Part shown: positions 29,738 through 41,060 of the stretch, in pieces
Numbering within the stretch: the first letter of the stretch is position 1
Layout of the letters: each line of letters starts with the position of its first letter
DNA from: Isochrysis galbana
Taxonomy: Eukaryota; Haptophyta; Isochrysidales; Isochrysidaceae
Assembly (NCBI GenBank): GCA_018136815.1
Contig: CM030934.1
Location: 1,458,979 to 1,522,978 of the forward strand
Direction of reading: 5' to 3'
Length of the DNA: 64,000 nt
Made by a program: the position numbers and the translations under genes
The notes under the pieces: model-generated
The model's database searches: none
What the model was told of the DNA's origin: nothing
The model's input: only the letters and a program-made list of their open reading frames with translations

Positions 29738-30427
29738 CCCGGCCCTTCTTCCCCCCGCCATCAGGCGGCTCCCCCCGTACACTACTAGGGGGATTGGGGT
29801 GGAGGGCTTAGATATGGTCGGTGGCCCGCGCCCCCCCCCGGTGATCTTTCCCCCCCTTCCTCCTGTGTCTCCGAGTGGGCGGCCAACTCTGTCTCGTCTT
29901 ATCCTGTAAACAGGCGCGAGACTTACCGATTTTCCGGTGGGCGGAGCTCTCGCTCGCGCCCACCCGCCCACCCCCTTCTCCGCGCGCTCTCTCCCCTCTC
30001 CTGCGGCACGCGCGATGGCGCGCCTGCGGCAGGCCTCCAGCTGCCCTCTGGCGGCCCCCGGAGGCTCCTGGAGGCCAGCTCAGGGGGCAGAGGAGGCTGG
30101 GGCTGGGCCCTGGCCTCCCCTGCCTCTCCCTCGCTGGCGCTCCCGAGCCTCTGGCCTCTGGGGCCCCCACGCTGCACCTGTCTGCCTGTCGACCAGGGGG
30201 GGAGGGGGGGTTGAAGCGATCGGCTGGCCGCGACTGGCCAGGATGCGCGAGGCAGGCGAGCCTGCCAGTGAGAGAGTGGGTCAGCAGGGCAGTGGGCTCC
30301 TGGCAAGCCATCAGGCATGCCCCCAGGAGCACAGGAGCATGAGTGGTTCCTCCCCCATAGCAGGGGAGGAGTGCAAAGAGGGGGGGGCTCGTGCCCCCCC
30401 ATGGGCGAACCAAGTATAAACTTAGTT
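29738..30427 (-). mobile_element. Internally deleted non-LTR derivative (stem-loop subfamily 2)
   Basis: Starts on the minus strand with AACTAAGT-TTAT-ACTTGGTT (30427-30408), then ATGGGGGGGCACGAG and a Pro/Gly-rich frame, closely matching 14754-15417. The 3' end runs into the gap region. It directly abuts a same-strand reverse transcriptase fragment (30428 onward), indicating insertion into an older element. Confidence 0.75.
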
Positions 30428-31340
30428 CTGAAATGCGCTCAAAAGGTGTTGGTCGCCTTTTGGTCACCAAGGGGTACCCCGAGTATGGTGGCGTATTCTT
30501 TGGATTTCAGCCATCTGAAGCGTTTGAAGTCTTCCGGGGGGGCCTTCCTGCGCAGGGAGCCCATTCGTAGCCCCTCGTATTTGGCCTCGTTAGGCTTGCC
30601 ACTAGAGGCTTTCGCGTATCGCTCCACCCATTCGAGGGAGCGGCGTAGACTGGGGTAGTCGGATGCCATTAGTTGAGTGTCGTCTGTCGTCGGCGAATTG
30701 GCTGATTTTAAGTTCTGCTCCGTTTATTATTATGCCGCTCACATTGTCGTTGTCGTCGTTGTGTATGGCGCGGGTGAGGGCTTCCGCCGTGAGGAGGAAG
30801 GCGAGCGATGATAGCGGGCATCCCTGTGGGACTCCGCTGCTTATGGTGAAGGGGAAGCTCCTGCCCCCGTTCGACTTGATGTATCGTATCGGGCGTGCAT
30901 GTGGGTTCGTCAACGCTTTCGCGTATCTCTTGAAGTTCTCGCCGAATTTGAGTAAGTCTAGCGCCAAGTGATAGAATGCCCAGCTTACTCTGTCGAAAGC
31001 CTTTTCCCAGTCTAGAGTCTAGCGCAAGGAGGATCCCCGGTTCGCCTGATTCGTCAAAGTATGCCTTCGTCAATTGTAACAAGTGGGTGGCCTCCCGTTT
31101 CCCCCGAACTTAAGCTTAATAAGGCACTTTAGTGTTATGTGATGTGGTAGAACTCCCAGCTAACTCTGTCGAAGGCTTTTTCCCAGTCCAGGGCCAGAAG
31201 AATCCCCGGTGTATGCGCGGGCTTAGCTGGAATAGGTGAGTGGCGGCTTGCCGCCAATGAGTCTTTTGGGTACTCACGAATTCTATAGGTGGTCCTTCTC
31301 CAGCTCTAGAAGCCACCGGCACTCCCACAACAATAGTAGT
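30428..31340 (-). pseudogene. Non-LTR reverse transcriptase fragments, partly duplicated
   Basis: Minus-strand frames show DWEKAFDRVSWAFYHLALD, SSGVPQGCPLSSLAFLLTAE and QFADD, the core palm motifs of LINE RT, then after a frameshift a thumb motif EYATILGVPLGDQ. Further upstream (31110-31220) a second DWEKAFDRVSW-like copy precedes the first, so two RT fragments from related copies lie in tandem. Frameshifts and stops make both inactive. This is the only place in the window where the RT core of the family survives. Confidence 0.85.
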
Positions 31341-31577
31341 CAAAAGCAGAGTTAGTGACTAGGCTGCCTGAATTCGCCATACATCTTCACACTAGACGTA
31401 CAGCTCATATTAAGTGGGCAGAAAGTTCAAAGAGTTCATATCTTGGTTGGGCGGAGGCATGGTCACTCGTCAGCAGAGGTTTTCTTGATTCCGCAACAAC
31501 TCACAAAATCCGCAACGCATAAGAAGCGCATGCACGGTGCTGCAACGCTCCATGCACGGTGTTGCAACGCTCCATTC

Positions 31578-33451
31578 TCACTCATCTTCGTCGTCGTCTT
31601 CCATTCCAGCAGTTGATGATGAACGGGATATGGACAATGTTCCTTGAAGAGCCGCTGTCACAAGGCGAGTGTGCATTTCGGGGGATGCCATCAATGCTCG
31701 CAGCTCTCTCTCGGTAGTGATGTCCCGCTGCAGCTCATACTCAGCTTGGCTCATGTATCGCCCCAAGCCTGTGGGTGGTTCCCACCGCATCTGCTGTGCC
31801 GTACGTGCAAAGTTCGATCTCCGTGTTTCGTCAATGAGATTGTAGTGTTGCGGCGGGGGCGCAGGACTCCGTTCGAACAGCCCGCTTAGATTAGGCAGGC
31901 GCACTGGTATCGCCCACAGGAGCAGTGTGAGCATGAGCACGCCAATAGACGCGCGAGCCGAATGAAGAGCACAAAGAAGAAGTCCACAGGCGCCCAACCG
32001 CAACAACTGCGCCAACATCTCTATCTTCCAACTACGATAAAAGAAGGTGTGGAATTGTGTGTGCATGAGTGCGGGCATGCGTGCGTGCGTGTACAGATGT
32101 GCGCGTGCGCGCGTGTGTGCGCCTCGACGAAAGTACTAGTCTGACAGCAGTTGTGGGCGAGTCGGTGCAGTACTAAATCCATCAGTTCAGCACAAGTACA
32201 GGGGGAAGCAAGCCCTGCGGTTGCACAATGCAATCAAGGCGATTGTGCGACCAGGGCTTCGCCCGTCCCAAGAGAGCCGCATGTGGTGTCGGATGCCCTT
32301 TTGGGGGCCGGGTTTGGGCACACCTTTCGACGAACCCACTACGCAAGGCATAGAAAGTAGCGAAGTAGCCTATCACTCCAAAAACAAAGACGTAGCCGAG
32401 GATATATTGCCAATAAGCCGCCCACATGGTCTTCACATAGAGGATGCCCCAACGCATAAGGGCGCCACTATAGCCGAGGAAAGTAGCCATCGACACGAGT
32501 GTACCTTTGCGGCCGCCAGTTGTTTTTTGGACGAGGAATATAGCCAACTGAACGTACGAGTACGCCAAGGGAGCGAGGTGAGATGGGGCTCAGGGAAACG
32601 CCTGGAAGGAAGTGCGGGCGCTTTGGGTGGTCGAGCGCGCTTCGGCCCGTGCAATCATCACTCGCGTGGCAGTGCCTCCCTCAACGTTGCCACCAGGTGC
32701 CATTGCTTGAGATTCCAACCCAACTAGCAGAGCTAGCAGTAGTACTCACAATTGCGACACCGAGGAACATCGAGATGGAGATTCCAGCGCCATAATGGAA
32801 GGCGGTCGAACGGGCAAGGTAGCCAGCCGCAATCAGGAGCAGAGCGCCCGCAAGGAGCAGCGCCGCTCGAACTTCGAATGTACCTGCTGACACGTCAGTG
32901 CCATGCTTACGCGGCGACTTGCGACGGAAGCGAACGACCACGTTCACTGGTCCCGAGCGAAATGAGGCTCGGGATGGCAGTCTGATAGCGAGACAAGAGT
33001 CATAAAGAGGAGAGAATATGTAGGTTTGATTCGTTTCTGATGAGGCATCAAACCACCAGCCTAGAGACGAGACGGCGCCGAGTGACGAGAAAGTCGGCGT
33101 GAGCCTCGTGGGCGACTGGGCCTGAGCAAGGGCGCGCTCCTCAGCAGTCTGGCTATAGAACAGGTCGGAGAAGTAGGTGTCGTCCGAGGCCCTGGCAACT
33201 ATGACAGACGTCTCGCATGTGACCTTGGCCTCATCGAAGGCGAAGAGGTGTGTGGCTGCCGTCGCACCTAGCTCGAACGGCGAAAGCGTTGCACCGCGCA
33301 GACAGAAGAGGGAAGGCTGCCGGTCGGGGAAGAGCGTCTGGTTGAAAGTGCAGTCCCCGTTCCGGCAGCTGCACACGTTATCGATGCACTCCTTCTTGCC
33401 CGCTGCGCCAGCGGCGGGGGCGCTGTAAGCCAGAACGAGCAGCCAGATCAT
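31578..33451 (-). CDS. NEMP/TMEM194 nuclear envelope integral membrane protein
   Basis: Inner nuclear membrane protein family. Exons 33451-32750, 32547-32324 and 32031-31578 encode 459 residues. A signal peptide (MIWLLVLAYSAPAAGA) precedes a Cys-containing lumenal domain of ~190 residues; then about five membrane helices. Splicing gives SMFLGVAILAIFLVQKTTGG across intron 1 and SGFVESWKIEMLAQLL across intron 2, both matching the family pattern, as do AAYWQYILGYV and the tail EYELQRDITTERELRALMASPE. Introns: 32548-32749 (GTGAGT...TTCAG, phase 0) and 32032-32323 (GTGTGC...CGTAG, phase 2). The C-terminus ends in an acidic patch. The frame is open upstream to 33622 through a poly-C/Pro tract, but the start at 33451 places the signal peptide correctly. 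Confidence 0.85.
32032..32323 (-). other. NEMP gene intron 2
   Basis: 292 bp, GTGTGC donor, ATCGTAG acceptor, phase 2. Confidence 0.75.
32548..32749 (-). other. NEMP gene intron 1
   Basis: 202 bp, GTGAGT donor, TTCAG acceptor, phase 0. Confidence 0.85.
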
Positions 33452-34878
33452 CAGTCGAGAGGGGGGGGGGGGAGAGGGGGGGGGGGATGGAGATAGAGAG
33501 GGGGAGGGAGATAGAGAGGGGGAGGGGAGGGATAGAGACGGAGGGAGGGAGGGGGGGGGGGGGGGGGGGCGCCAAAAACAGCAAAACACTGGTCGTCGCG
33601 CCGCCTGCCCTGGACCGGACACACAGTCTCTTCTACTCTACTCTACTGTACGTTGGCCCCGGGTGACACTTGAAACTTCAAACAATAGTAGTAAAAATAC
33701 AAATCCCGAATCCCGGATCCGCCGGGGGGGGGGGCTCCCATTTCCCATTTCCCAAGCCCCCCAGCCCCCCCCCAGCGCCAATCGCCATATGCCCCAGCGC
33801 CCGCCCCCCGCCCCCCCTCACCCCCACCCTTCACTCATCATCTCATCATGAGAGCATGAGCATGTAGCATGTACCCCAACCTCAACCCCAATCCTGACTG
33901 TGCTGCCTCGCGATCCGCGCTCGTTGTGCGCGCATGGCGCAGCCTGACGACGCAGCCGTCTTGTCGCATCCAGACTATTTTATATACTCTATGCGGATGC
34001 GGTGCTTCTATCAATGTGTAATGTGTGAGAAAATTGAGTGAGTTTTTTTTTGCCAATGAGTTGCCTCGAAGCTCCGCCGCATTGCACGCCGCATTTGTTC
34101 GTTCGTCCTTACTTGTTTCATTGATTTGTTTGTGCGATGTTGCGTTAGTTTTCGGAGTTTTCTTGTTGGTGAGTGAGTGATGTGGGGTGGTGTCTCGTGG
34201 GCCGTCGTCGCGATGTAGCGCGCCCTTTTCCCCGCTCTCTCAAGACTTCTCTTCACTCATGCCCTAGCCCCGCTGAGACTTGCCCACGATCAAGCGCGAG
34301 CTTGATTCCACAGTTCAAAGACATCCCTCACTCACCCGCACACCCTCGCCACACATCTTGCCAGCCATCGCACAACGCACATGCCCACACATGCGCATGG
34401 TTGTCGAACACGCGATGACTACAGGCTCGTAGGCAGAGGGCCGTTCGACCGAGCCGGCAGCTGACGCGGCCGTAGAATGTTCGTTGATTGTTGCTTGCGG
34501 GAAGATGTCTGAAAGGTCATAGTAGGAGTCGGGTCTGACAGTGTCTGCCATCGAGCGCTACGAGCGACGAGGTGGACTGAAGGCCGAAGGATTGTGACGC
34601 GTGGCGTCGGAGAGTAGGGACGAGGCTAGCTAGCGAGCTAGTGGTAGAAAGAGAATGAGAATGAGAGCTTCTTTGGTCCGAGGTAGACACGGGAGACTAC
34701 GACGCTAGATCCCAAAAAGGTTAAGGACACAGAACCACACACACTAAGCCAAACGGGGCGAAAACTAACCACTAACCACACCTGGACGGACGGCCAAGCC
34801 CCCCCCCCCCCCTCTCCCTCCCCCCGTCCGCCCCCTCGGCACCTGTTTTCCCTTGCCACCTCTTCTCTTGCAAGCCCC
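33452..34878. other. Intergenic region with poly-G/poly-C tracts
   Basis: 33463-33570 is polypurine on + (polypyrimidine in the NEMP sense direction), immediately upstream of the NEMP start. A short minus-strand frame at 34315-34551 (MADTVRPDSYYDLSDIFPQA) has ordinary protein composition and could be a first exon, but no continuation was found. 34800-34820 is a poly-C run before the next ORF. Confidence 0.5.
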
Positions 34879-35745
34879 ATGGCATGCACCCGCGCCCCCC
34901 CCTCGGCCACGACTGCCCCCGGGCTGCTTCAAATGCTCCTCGCCGGCGCGGTCGACCTTCTTGCGCCCGCCGAAGACCCTCAGGACCCTCTTCTCCAGCG
35001 GGCCAGCGGTGCGCTCGACGCCGTCCTCGCACTCGCAGCATCCGCGCTCGTGCGCGACCGCCAAGTGCGGGTCTCGCGCGCAATCACCTTGCGCGTGGGG
35101 CCCAAGAACCGCCTCGAAGTCGTCTCGCCCCATCCCAACGAGCGTGCTCTAGCCGAGCTTGCCTGCAACCAGGACGAGCGTGCCGTCGCCCACTGGCTCG
35201 ACTCAACGCTTGCTGAGCTCCTCAAGTCTCCCGCGAGGGTGGAGCTCAAAGACCTCTGCAGGCTCGGTGCATACATCAGCATGAGCTCTCCAACTACGCG
35301 TGTCGTGGTCGACACCGACTTGCGCAACGTGGAGTGTGCGAGTCGTCGGTCGACGCCGTCCAAACGTATAGCTGGCTGCTCACCCAAGCTCCCCCAAGTG
35401 GTTGCAACCGTCGATCAGGCTGAGCCTGCCAACGGTGGGGGCGCGCCTACTCACACCGTTTTGCCCTCTATCGAACGAGCCGAACCCGCCCGTCAAGAAG
35501 CTGCGCCCGTCCAAGGTCCAAGAGCAGCTCGTGCCCTCAAGTGCCAAACGGCCGCATGTGGCGGCCGACGCCCAAGGCGACAAGGCGACCCGCCGCCTCA
35601 GCGGCCTCCTTCGTCCTGTGCCGCCGCCGACTACATGAGCTCACTCGTTGGTGGTCGGCTGAACGCAGCGGGCGCCCCCCTGTTGCCTTTCCTCCCAGGC
35701 GCCACTCTACCCTCTCTCGAGTTAGGGGTAGGCAGGAATATGTAG
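34879..35745 (+). CDS. Unrecognised ORF, 3' end replaced by a hAT element
   Basis: 288 codons. Residues ~10-150 have balanced composition, with Leu/Ala-rich helices and a stretch WLDSTLAELLKSPARVELKD, and look like a real protein without a recognised family. After ~150 the composition becomes Pro/Arg-rich, and a competing frame (35402-35638) carries a more protein-like Lys-containing sequence, so a small unspliced intron near 35335-35420 is possible. The last residues and stop codon come from the hAT element that starts at 35723, so the present C-terminus is not original. Treat exon structure as unsettled. Confidence 0.4.
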   Translation: MACTRAPPSATTAPGLLQMLLAGAVDLLAPAEDPQDPLLQRASGALDAVLALAASALVRDRQVRVSRAITLRVGPKNRLEVVSPHPNERALAELACNQDERAVAHWLDSTLAELLKSPARVELKDLCRLGAYISMSSPTTRVVVDTDLRNVECASRRSTPSKRIAGCSPKLPQVVATVDQAEPANGGGAPTHTVLPSIERAEPARQEAAPVQGPRAARALKCQTAACGGRRPRRQGDPPPQRPPSSCAAADYMSSLVGGRLNAAGAPLLPFLPGATLPSLELGVGRNM

Positions 35746-36688
35746 AAAAAGGTGCCCAAATATGTTTCAAAAATATGCCGTTTATATGTGAGGCGCTAGC
35801 CCACAAATATGTCGAAAATATGCAAATATGTCGCCGCTGTACGAACTGTGCGTGTACCCGCGTACGCGCGGCGGCATTAGAAAAAAATCTTTCAAAATTT
35901 CCGCTAGCTACTTGTACGGCGCGATGCTACTCCCTACTACCCGTCCTTATCTACCCTCAACCCCTTTTGTCCTTTGTCCCCCTCCCCAGTTCCCTCAAAG
36001 CGGAGTCTCTGGGTTCGAGGAGGTCGTGTGCGCGCTGCTTTTGCTTCGACCAGAAGAAAACATTCTTGAAGGTTCAGGCTACTATACTGCTAGCTACGGG
36101 GGTCCCATCACACTCACGGTGCTGCGTGCTGCTTCTCGCCATCGATCGCCTAAACCCCACTCTCTCACCCCCTTACCCGCTATACCGCTATACCCCCCTC
36201 CCCCTCAAGGCTCAAGGGGCATCGACTCCAACCGGATTAGGGAGCAGGCGGACGGCGACGAGCTCGTGAGCAAACTGCTCGCCGCGGCGTTCGAGGCGAT
36301 GGTGCCGGCGACGCAGAACCACGCGGCCGCGCGCGCGGGCGGACCCGAGCGGCCGTGCGGGCGGTGAGGGGAGCAAGGAACAGGGGACGACAAGCTGGCC
36401 AGCCTCGCCTCGCCCCCGACACTTGGCATCGCTCTGCCTCGCTCGTTCTCCTCGTTCTTGTTCTTGTCTCCTCTCTCGTACTCTCCCCCCACCCCACGCC
36501 CCTGCCCACCTGCGCGCGCTCGCGCGCTCGCGCCTCCCCGTCCCCGCCCCGCCCCGCCCAAATATGTAGGAGCCACCCGCCCCTGCCCGCCCAAATATGC
36601 AGCAAATATGTCGACATATTTATTTCGCGAAATCGTACCCAAAACCCAAATATGTTTTACGATATGTTGATATTCCTGCCTAGCCCTA
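35723..36688. mobile_element. Non-autonomous hAT element with 8-bp target duplication
   Basis: 966 bp with inverted ends TAGGGGTAGGCAGGAATAT and TAGGGCTAGGCAGGAATAT (18 of 19 positions), flanked by TCTCGAGT on both sides (35715-35722, 36689-36696). Each end holds a cluster of subterminal AAATATG motifs (GCCCAAATATGT, GCAAATATGTCG) that stand out in GC-rich DNA. The internal ~700 bp is unrelated GC-rich sequence with no transposase. Ends alike occur singly at 14283 and 27920. Confidence 0.9.
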
Positions 36689-36696
36689 TCTCGAGT

Positions 36697-37983
36697 CCAT
36701 CTGTCGTGAGGAACAAGAGCTCTTGAGCGCCATACAGCTGCTCGGTCATGCGGGCTTGGTAATTGGGGTTGTATTTGGACTTGGAACGGGATTCGAGCCA
36801 CCTGGGGATGTAGGTGGCCGTGAAGAAGACGCGGCAGTGCCACTCTTGGCCGGAGCGCGAGCGGGAGCGAGCGGAGCGCGAGAGAGAGGGAGAGAGAGGG
36901 AGAGAGAGGGAGAGATAGTAACCTTTATCATAGTAATAGTAATCGAAATCGAGTAAGGAGTAACGAAGGTACGTCCTTGTTCGGACGTTCGTTCTCCCTC
37001 CTGCCCTTTCCCTTGCCCTTGGTAGTGCTTGGTGTTGGTGTGCTGTGCGTGGGCCAGTAGAGATATGAATATCTCTACAAGGCAATCTATCCACTCTCTC
37101 GCCTTCCATGGCGACCAATCATAAGATTAGTCGTCCCCCCCCCCCTCGCGTTGTTTTTACCCGAAAGGGGTTTCCCCCAGCGTGGACTCGAGGAGAGGAC
37201 GTGCTGACGTGCTGGTGCGGGGGTGCGCGGGTCGTGCGTACACTGGGGGGAGGACAAATATCGAGGGGAGGGGGCAGTGCCCCCTCCCCCCTCCCCCCGG
37301 TAGCACTCGGACACCTGGCTCGTCAGGCATGGCGAGATTCCGGGACGGAAAAGTTGTGTCCGATTAGCTAGTGGGGTTGGTTAGGATTAACATTAATTGT
37401 TTTATTTCATTATCCACTCTCTCGCCTTGACACCCCCTCCCCCCTCCCGACCCACGCCTTAGGGTTACAAGGCAACCCTCCCGAACACAAAGGACAAAGG
37501 ACTACCTATCCTGACTGTGAGTGTGGAATAAAAATCACGTACTTCCCCTCCCGACCCACGCCGCTCGCGCGCGGCGAGACCTTTCATACTATAGTATTGA
37601 AGTACTGTTGTAGTGTAAACTCTAACTCTCTACTCTCGACCTGTCTCCCCTCCCCCCTTTCCCTCTTCCTCTCCCTCTCCCTGTCCCTCTCTCTCTCCGC
37701 CCGCGCACTCTCCTCTCTCTGCCCCCGTCTCCACCCCTCTTCTTGGCGCCGTCGCTCGGGGAAGGGGGGGGGGGCTCTCTCTCCCTCTGTGGCGGCCCTG
37801 CGCGCCACTCCCCCGCCCGCGCCCCCCCCCCTCTCCCCCCTTCCCACTTCAGCCTCCTCCTCCTCCTCCCCGCCTTAACACCCCCCTCCCTTCCTACTCC
37901 CCCCCCCCCCCAACCCCTACCTCTACCCTTCCCTCTCCCTACCTCTCCCTCCCTCCTCTCTCTCCCTCTCCCTCTCTCTGGAC
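36697..37983. other. Region with an unassigned minus-strand frame and the polypyrimidine leader of RRN3
   Basis: A minus-strand frame around 36850-36697 (FFTATYIPRWLESRSK, MTEQLYGAQELLFLTTDG) is protein-like but matches no family I know and is cut by the hAT insertion. 36880-36925 is a GAGAGG microsatellite. 37630-37980 is almost pure pyrimidine on + and ends directly at the RRN3 start codon. Confidence 0.5.
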
Positions 37984-39878
37984 ATGGCGAGGTGGACGGA
38001 GCCCCAGCGTACGGAGCTGATCGAGGCACTCGAGAGCGGCGCACACCGCGGTCTGCGCCACGCGCTCCAAGCTGAGCCTGGCAGCGCCAGCTCTGTCAGC
38101 CTCGTCGAGCAGCTCACTGCATGCGTCTCCCACTTCCGACCTGAGCGTCACGCAGCTCTCGTTGATGCAGTGCTCGCACTGCACTGGCAGCAGAGACACA
38201 AGCCGCACGCGGCCATGCCGCGCGCCGTCATGGCTTTCGTACAGGAGCTTGTGAGCGCCACGCCCTCCTTCCTTCGACAGTGCATTGCAGTGCTCACGCA
38301 GAGCTTCCTGCCCGCCGAGAGCGACGAAGCGGACAAGCAGGCCTCATCGAAGGAGGCGGACGAGGTTGGCCCTATCGTGCATGAGGCACTCGAGGGTATC
38401 CTTAAGTCTTGCCCCATCGCAACTGACTATGTCTTCGATGCGCTCAAGGTCTCTTTCCCCCACAAGCGTCGCGACGCAGTGGCGCACGTTGCGTATGTTG
38501 CGCATTGCATTGCTGTCCTACGCTACTCGCCTGCGCTGCTCAAGCGAGTGGTCGGTCTGATCATTGCGCGAATGGTCGAGCTGGATGTCGAGATTGCGCT
38601 GCAGCAGCGCCAGCTTGAGGACGCCGAGGCAGAGGAGGAGGACGACCCGATTTTTGAGGTAGACCTCGGCGACAACATCTCAGAGGAGCTGGCCAAGATG
38701 AGGAAGAACGCAGACAAACTGGACGGCATGATGGCTCTTATGTTTGAATTCATCAGTGAACGCTGTCGGAGAAGTGTTGTCGTCGGGAGTTTCGAGGGGA
38801 TGACAACAGGCGGAGTCCTGACTGGCAACGAGAAGTTAATGGGTGGCGACAACGAATCGGAGCGCCTGCTGCATGCGCTCCTCATCGCTTTCCATGAATC
38901 ACTTCTGTGCACCTACAAGTGTCGGTGCGTCCAGTTTTTAATCTTCTTTGCTTGCTCCTTCTCAACCCGATTCACCAGCGCATTCACTCGCTTCTTGCTC
39001 CATCAAGTCGGCAATGAGCAGATTCATGCCGAGGCTCGGATTGCATCAGCTGCATACCTTGCGTCTTTTCTGGCTCGCGCGTCGTTCGTCCCCCTCTCTA
39101 CAGTACTTCCCCCTCTCAAGCATCTCTTGCTCTGGGCTGAACGCTACCAGATTGAAACCATTTCGAAGCTCGGCGGCGCGCCTGCACGGCTCGATGTCGC
39201 GCTTCATGGGGTCTTCTACGCGGTGATGCAGGGCTGCTTGTACCTCCTCTGCTACAAGAATTCCGCTCTGGGCAAACCCGAGGCGGCAGGTGATCGCGAG
39301 GTGATTGGTGAGCTCGTTGGGCGCATCGTCAAGGGCCCTCTTAACCCGCTCAAATTTTGTCAAGACGCAGTGCTAATAGAATTCGAGAGGTGCAGTCTGC
39401 CCCGCCTATAAGGCTTGCATTGTAGTGACTTTTTGAGACGTCCAAGCTGCCGTGCTTGTCGCTTGCAAGCTTGCCCCGACCCGCACCTACTCTCTCCTCC
39501 ACCGCGTTCAGGCTGGGTGTGGTACAAGGGGTCGCCGACATCATCGCTGCCAATGAAGGGGTTGCTATCGACTCAAGGGACGTGCACGGCGGGGAGAACC
39601 GCCTAGATGATTTTTTTCCATTTGACCCTCTTCTCTTGAAGGTTTCGTCAACCTACATTGATCCACTTTATCAAGTCTGGGCTCCGCCGCCCCGTCGTGA
39701 AGAGCGCGAGTCCGAAAAATCGCACTTTTCGGAATCGGCATCAGATGTGTCGGACATGGTCGCCCGATCGCTGCAGGATATGTCTGTCACCCCTGGTGGC
39801 CACACACCTATTGATGACCTCGAAGTAATCATGAGGCGACGATTAGCCGAGCAGGGTAGGTTATTGCTACACACCTGA
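37984..39878 (+). CDS. RRN3: RNA polymerase I initiation factor RRN3 (TIF-IA)
   Basis: Bridges RNA polymerase I to the rDNA promoter complex. Exons 37984-39389 and 39512-39878 encode 590 residues. The N-terminal two thirds are HEAT-like helices; an acidic loop (EDAEAEEEDDPIFEVDLGDNI) sits near 205-230. Diagnostic RRN3 blocks are CVQFLIFFACSFS, ASAAYLASFLARASFVP, LNPLKFCQDAVLIEFER and, in exon 2, DDFFPFDPLLLK and YIDPLYQVW. Intron 39390-39511 (GTGCAG...CGTTCAG after a CT-rich run, phase 2) joins IEFER to LGVVQG. The Ser/acidic tail after ~530 may be a regulatory phosphorylation region. The start ATG follows a ~350-base polypyrimidine tract without a gap. Frame, length and motifs are consistent with a functional gene. 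Confidence 0.9.
39390..39511 (+). other. RRN3 gene intron
   Basis: 122 bp, GTGCAG donor and CTCCACCGCGTTCAG acceptor, phase 2. A competing acceptor at 39469 is also in phase and would add 14 residues. Confidence 0.75.
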
Positions 39879-40286
39879 AGAAGAATACTTAGTTACTAGG
39901 ACAGGAGAGTACGTTAGGGTACGAGGATGCGCCACTTGCCTCAACCTCACGTTAGCATGAGCATCTTGTCGTGCTTTCGGCCAGCATTATTGGACGCAAG
40001 TGTGCTGCTCCCCTTGATTAGTTGTCGGAGTGCAACTAGCGACTGGAACTGTCGTGGATTTGTGCCTCCACGATGCCGAGTGCAGATGGATAGCCCGGCT
40101 AGGGCAGCACACAGCTGCACAAGTGAGGGTGCGGAGATGGAAACGTGAGCACGAAGGGTCTTTTCGCTTGGTTAAAAATCACAGTTAAGTTCTGCAATTC
40201 CCTGTGCTTCATGCGCCGCGCGCGACGGAGCGAACCTCACTATTGCGGGTGGGGGGAGTCCGCGCCCGAGAGGGCCGGCTTTCCCC
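39879..40286. other. Intergenic region after RRN3
   Basis: No gene recognised. Possible 3' UTR of RRN3 at the left. Confidence 0.5.
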
Positions 40287-40704
40287 TCTCGGATGGTGCC
40301 TCGAGGCATGTGCGGGACGAGTGGAGGGATCCCTCCAGAGGATTATCCTCACCCGGGTAAGACTCAGGCTTTGACCTGCCCTTCATGGGCTCCGGCGGCG
40401 ATGGCGGAGATGATGGTGGGGGGGCCGCAGAGAGATCAGAAGGAGAGGTGAGGGAGGGCATCACCTCCCACTATGAAGGTGGGGGTGGCGATGTCCGTCC
40501 GGAGAGGAGGAAGGGGGCAGGGCAGGCATGATGCCCGACTCTGCAGAGGTGGGGGAAACCCCCATTGAGACGCCCAGCGCGGGACGCACCGGATGGGATT
40601 CTACACCTGACGAATTTGGATGGTCCATAGGGCCGAGGGCAATGAGGAGGAGGCATGCCGGCGGCGAGGCGCGGCGGAGGGGACGACTTCGGAGGTGCTG
40701 ACAG
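40287..40704 (-). mobile_element. gag/LTR fragment of the Ty3/gypsy family
   Basis: Minus-strand sequence matching 8560-8955 with several substitutions and small indels, including the CAAATTCGTCA LTR terminus and the adjoining GGTGTAGAATC. Frameshifts break the gag frame. Both ends are arbitrary. Confidence 0.8.
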
Positions 40705-40937
40705 TCCTGTGCGTTCCGTGATGAGGATACGCAAGTGTGGAGAGTGTTGACGTGAGTGTGGTGTCATCTCGTCGGTCCATCGGACTCTAGCCGTCTGTCG
40801 TCTGTCGTTCTTCGTTCGTCGCTCTCGTTCTCGTTCTCGTTCCCGTTGTCGTCCCTCGTTCTCAACACTCCATACTCTATCAGTACCAAACCTCTCCACT
40901 CCCTCAGCCCCAGCCTATCCATCCCGAACCGCCCAGC

Positions 40938-41060
40938 CATGTCCGCTCCGTCGTCGCGCTCGCCCTCGCCCAAGCCCGTCCTCCCGCCTTTCTCTGCTGA
41001 GGAGGTGGTCCAGCCCGCCATTCCATCACTCCTGGCCACCTTCGCCTTCGCCGCGCCTCC
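40938..41060 (+). mobile_element. LTR fragment encoding the gag N-terminal peptide (second subfamily)
   Basis: ATG at 40938 encodes MSAPSSRSPSPKPVLPPFSA followed by EEVVQP, nearly identical to the minus-strand copy at 14715. The upstream CTCGTTCTCGTTCTCG stretch resembles the LTR. Continuing codons to 41319 show no family similarity. Confidence 0.55.
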
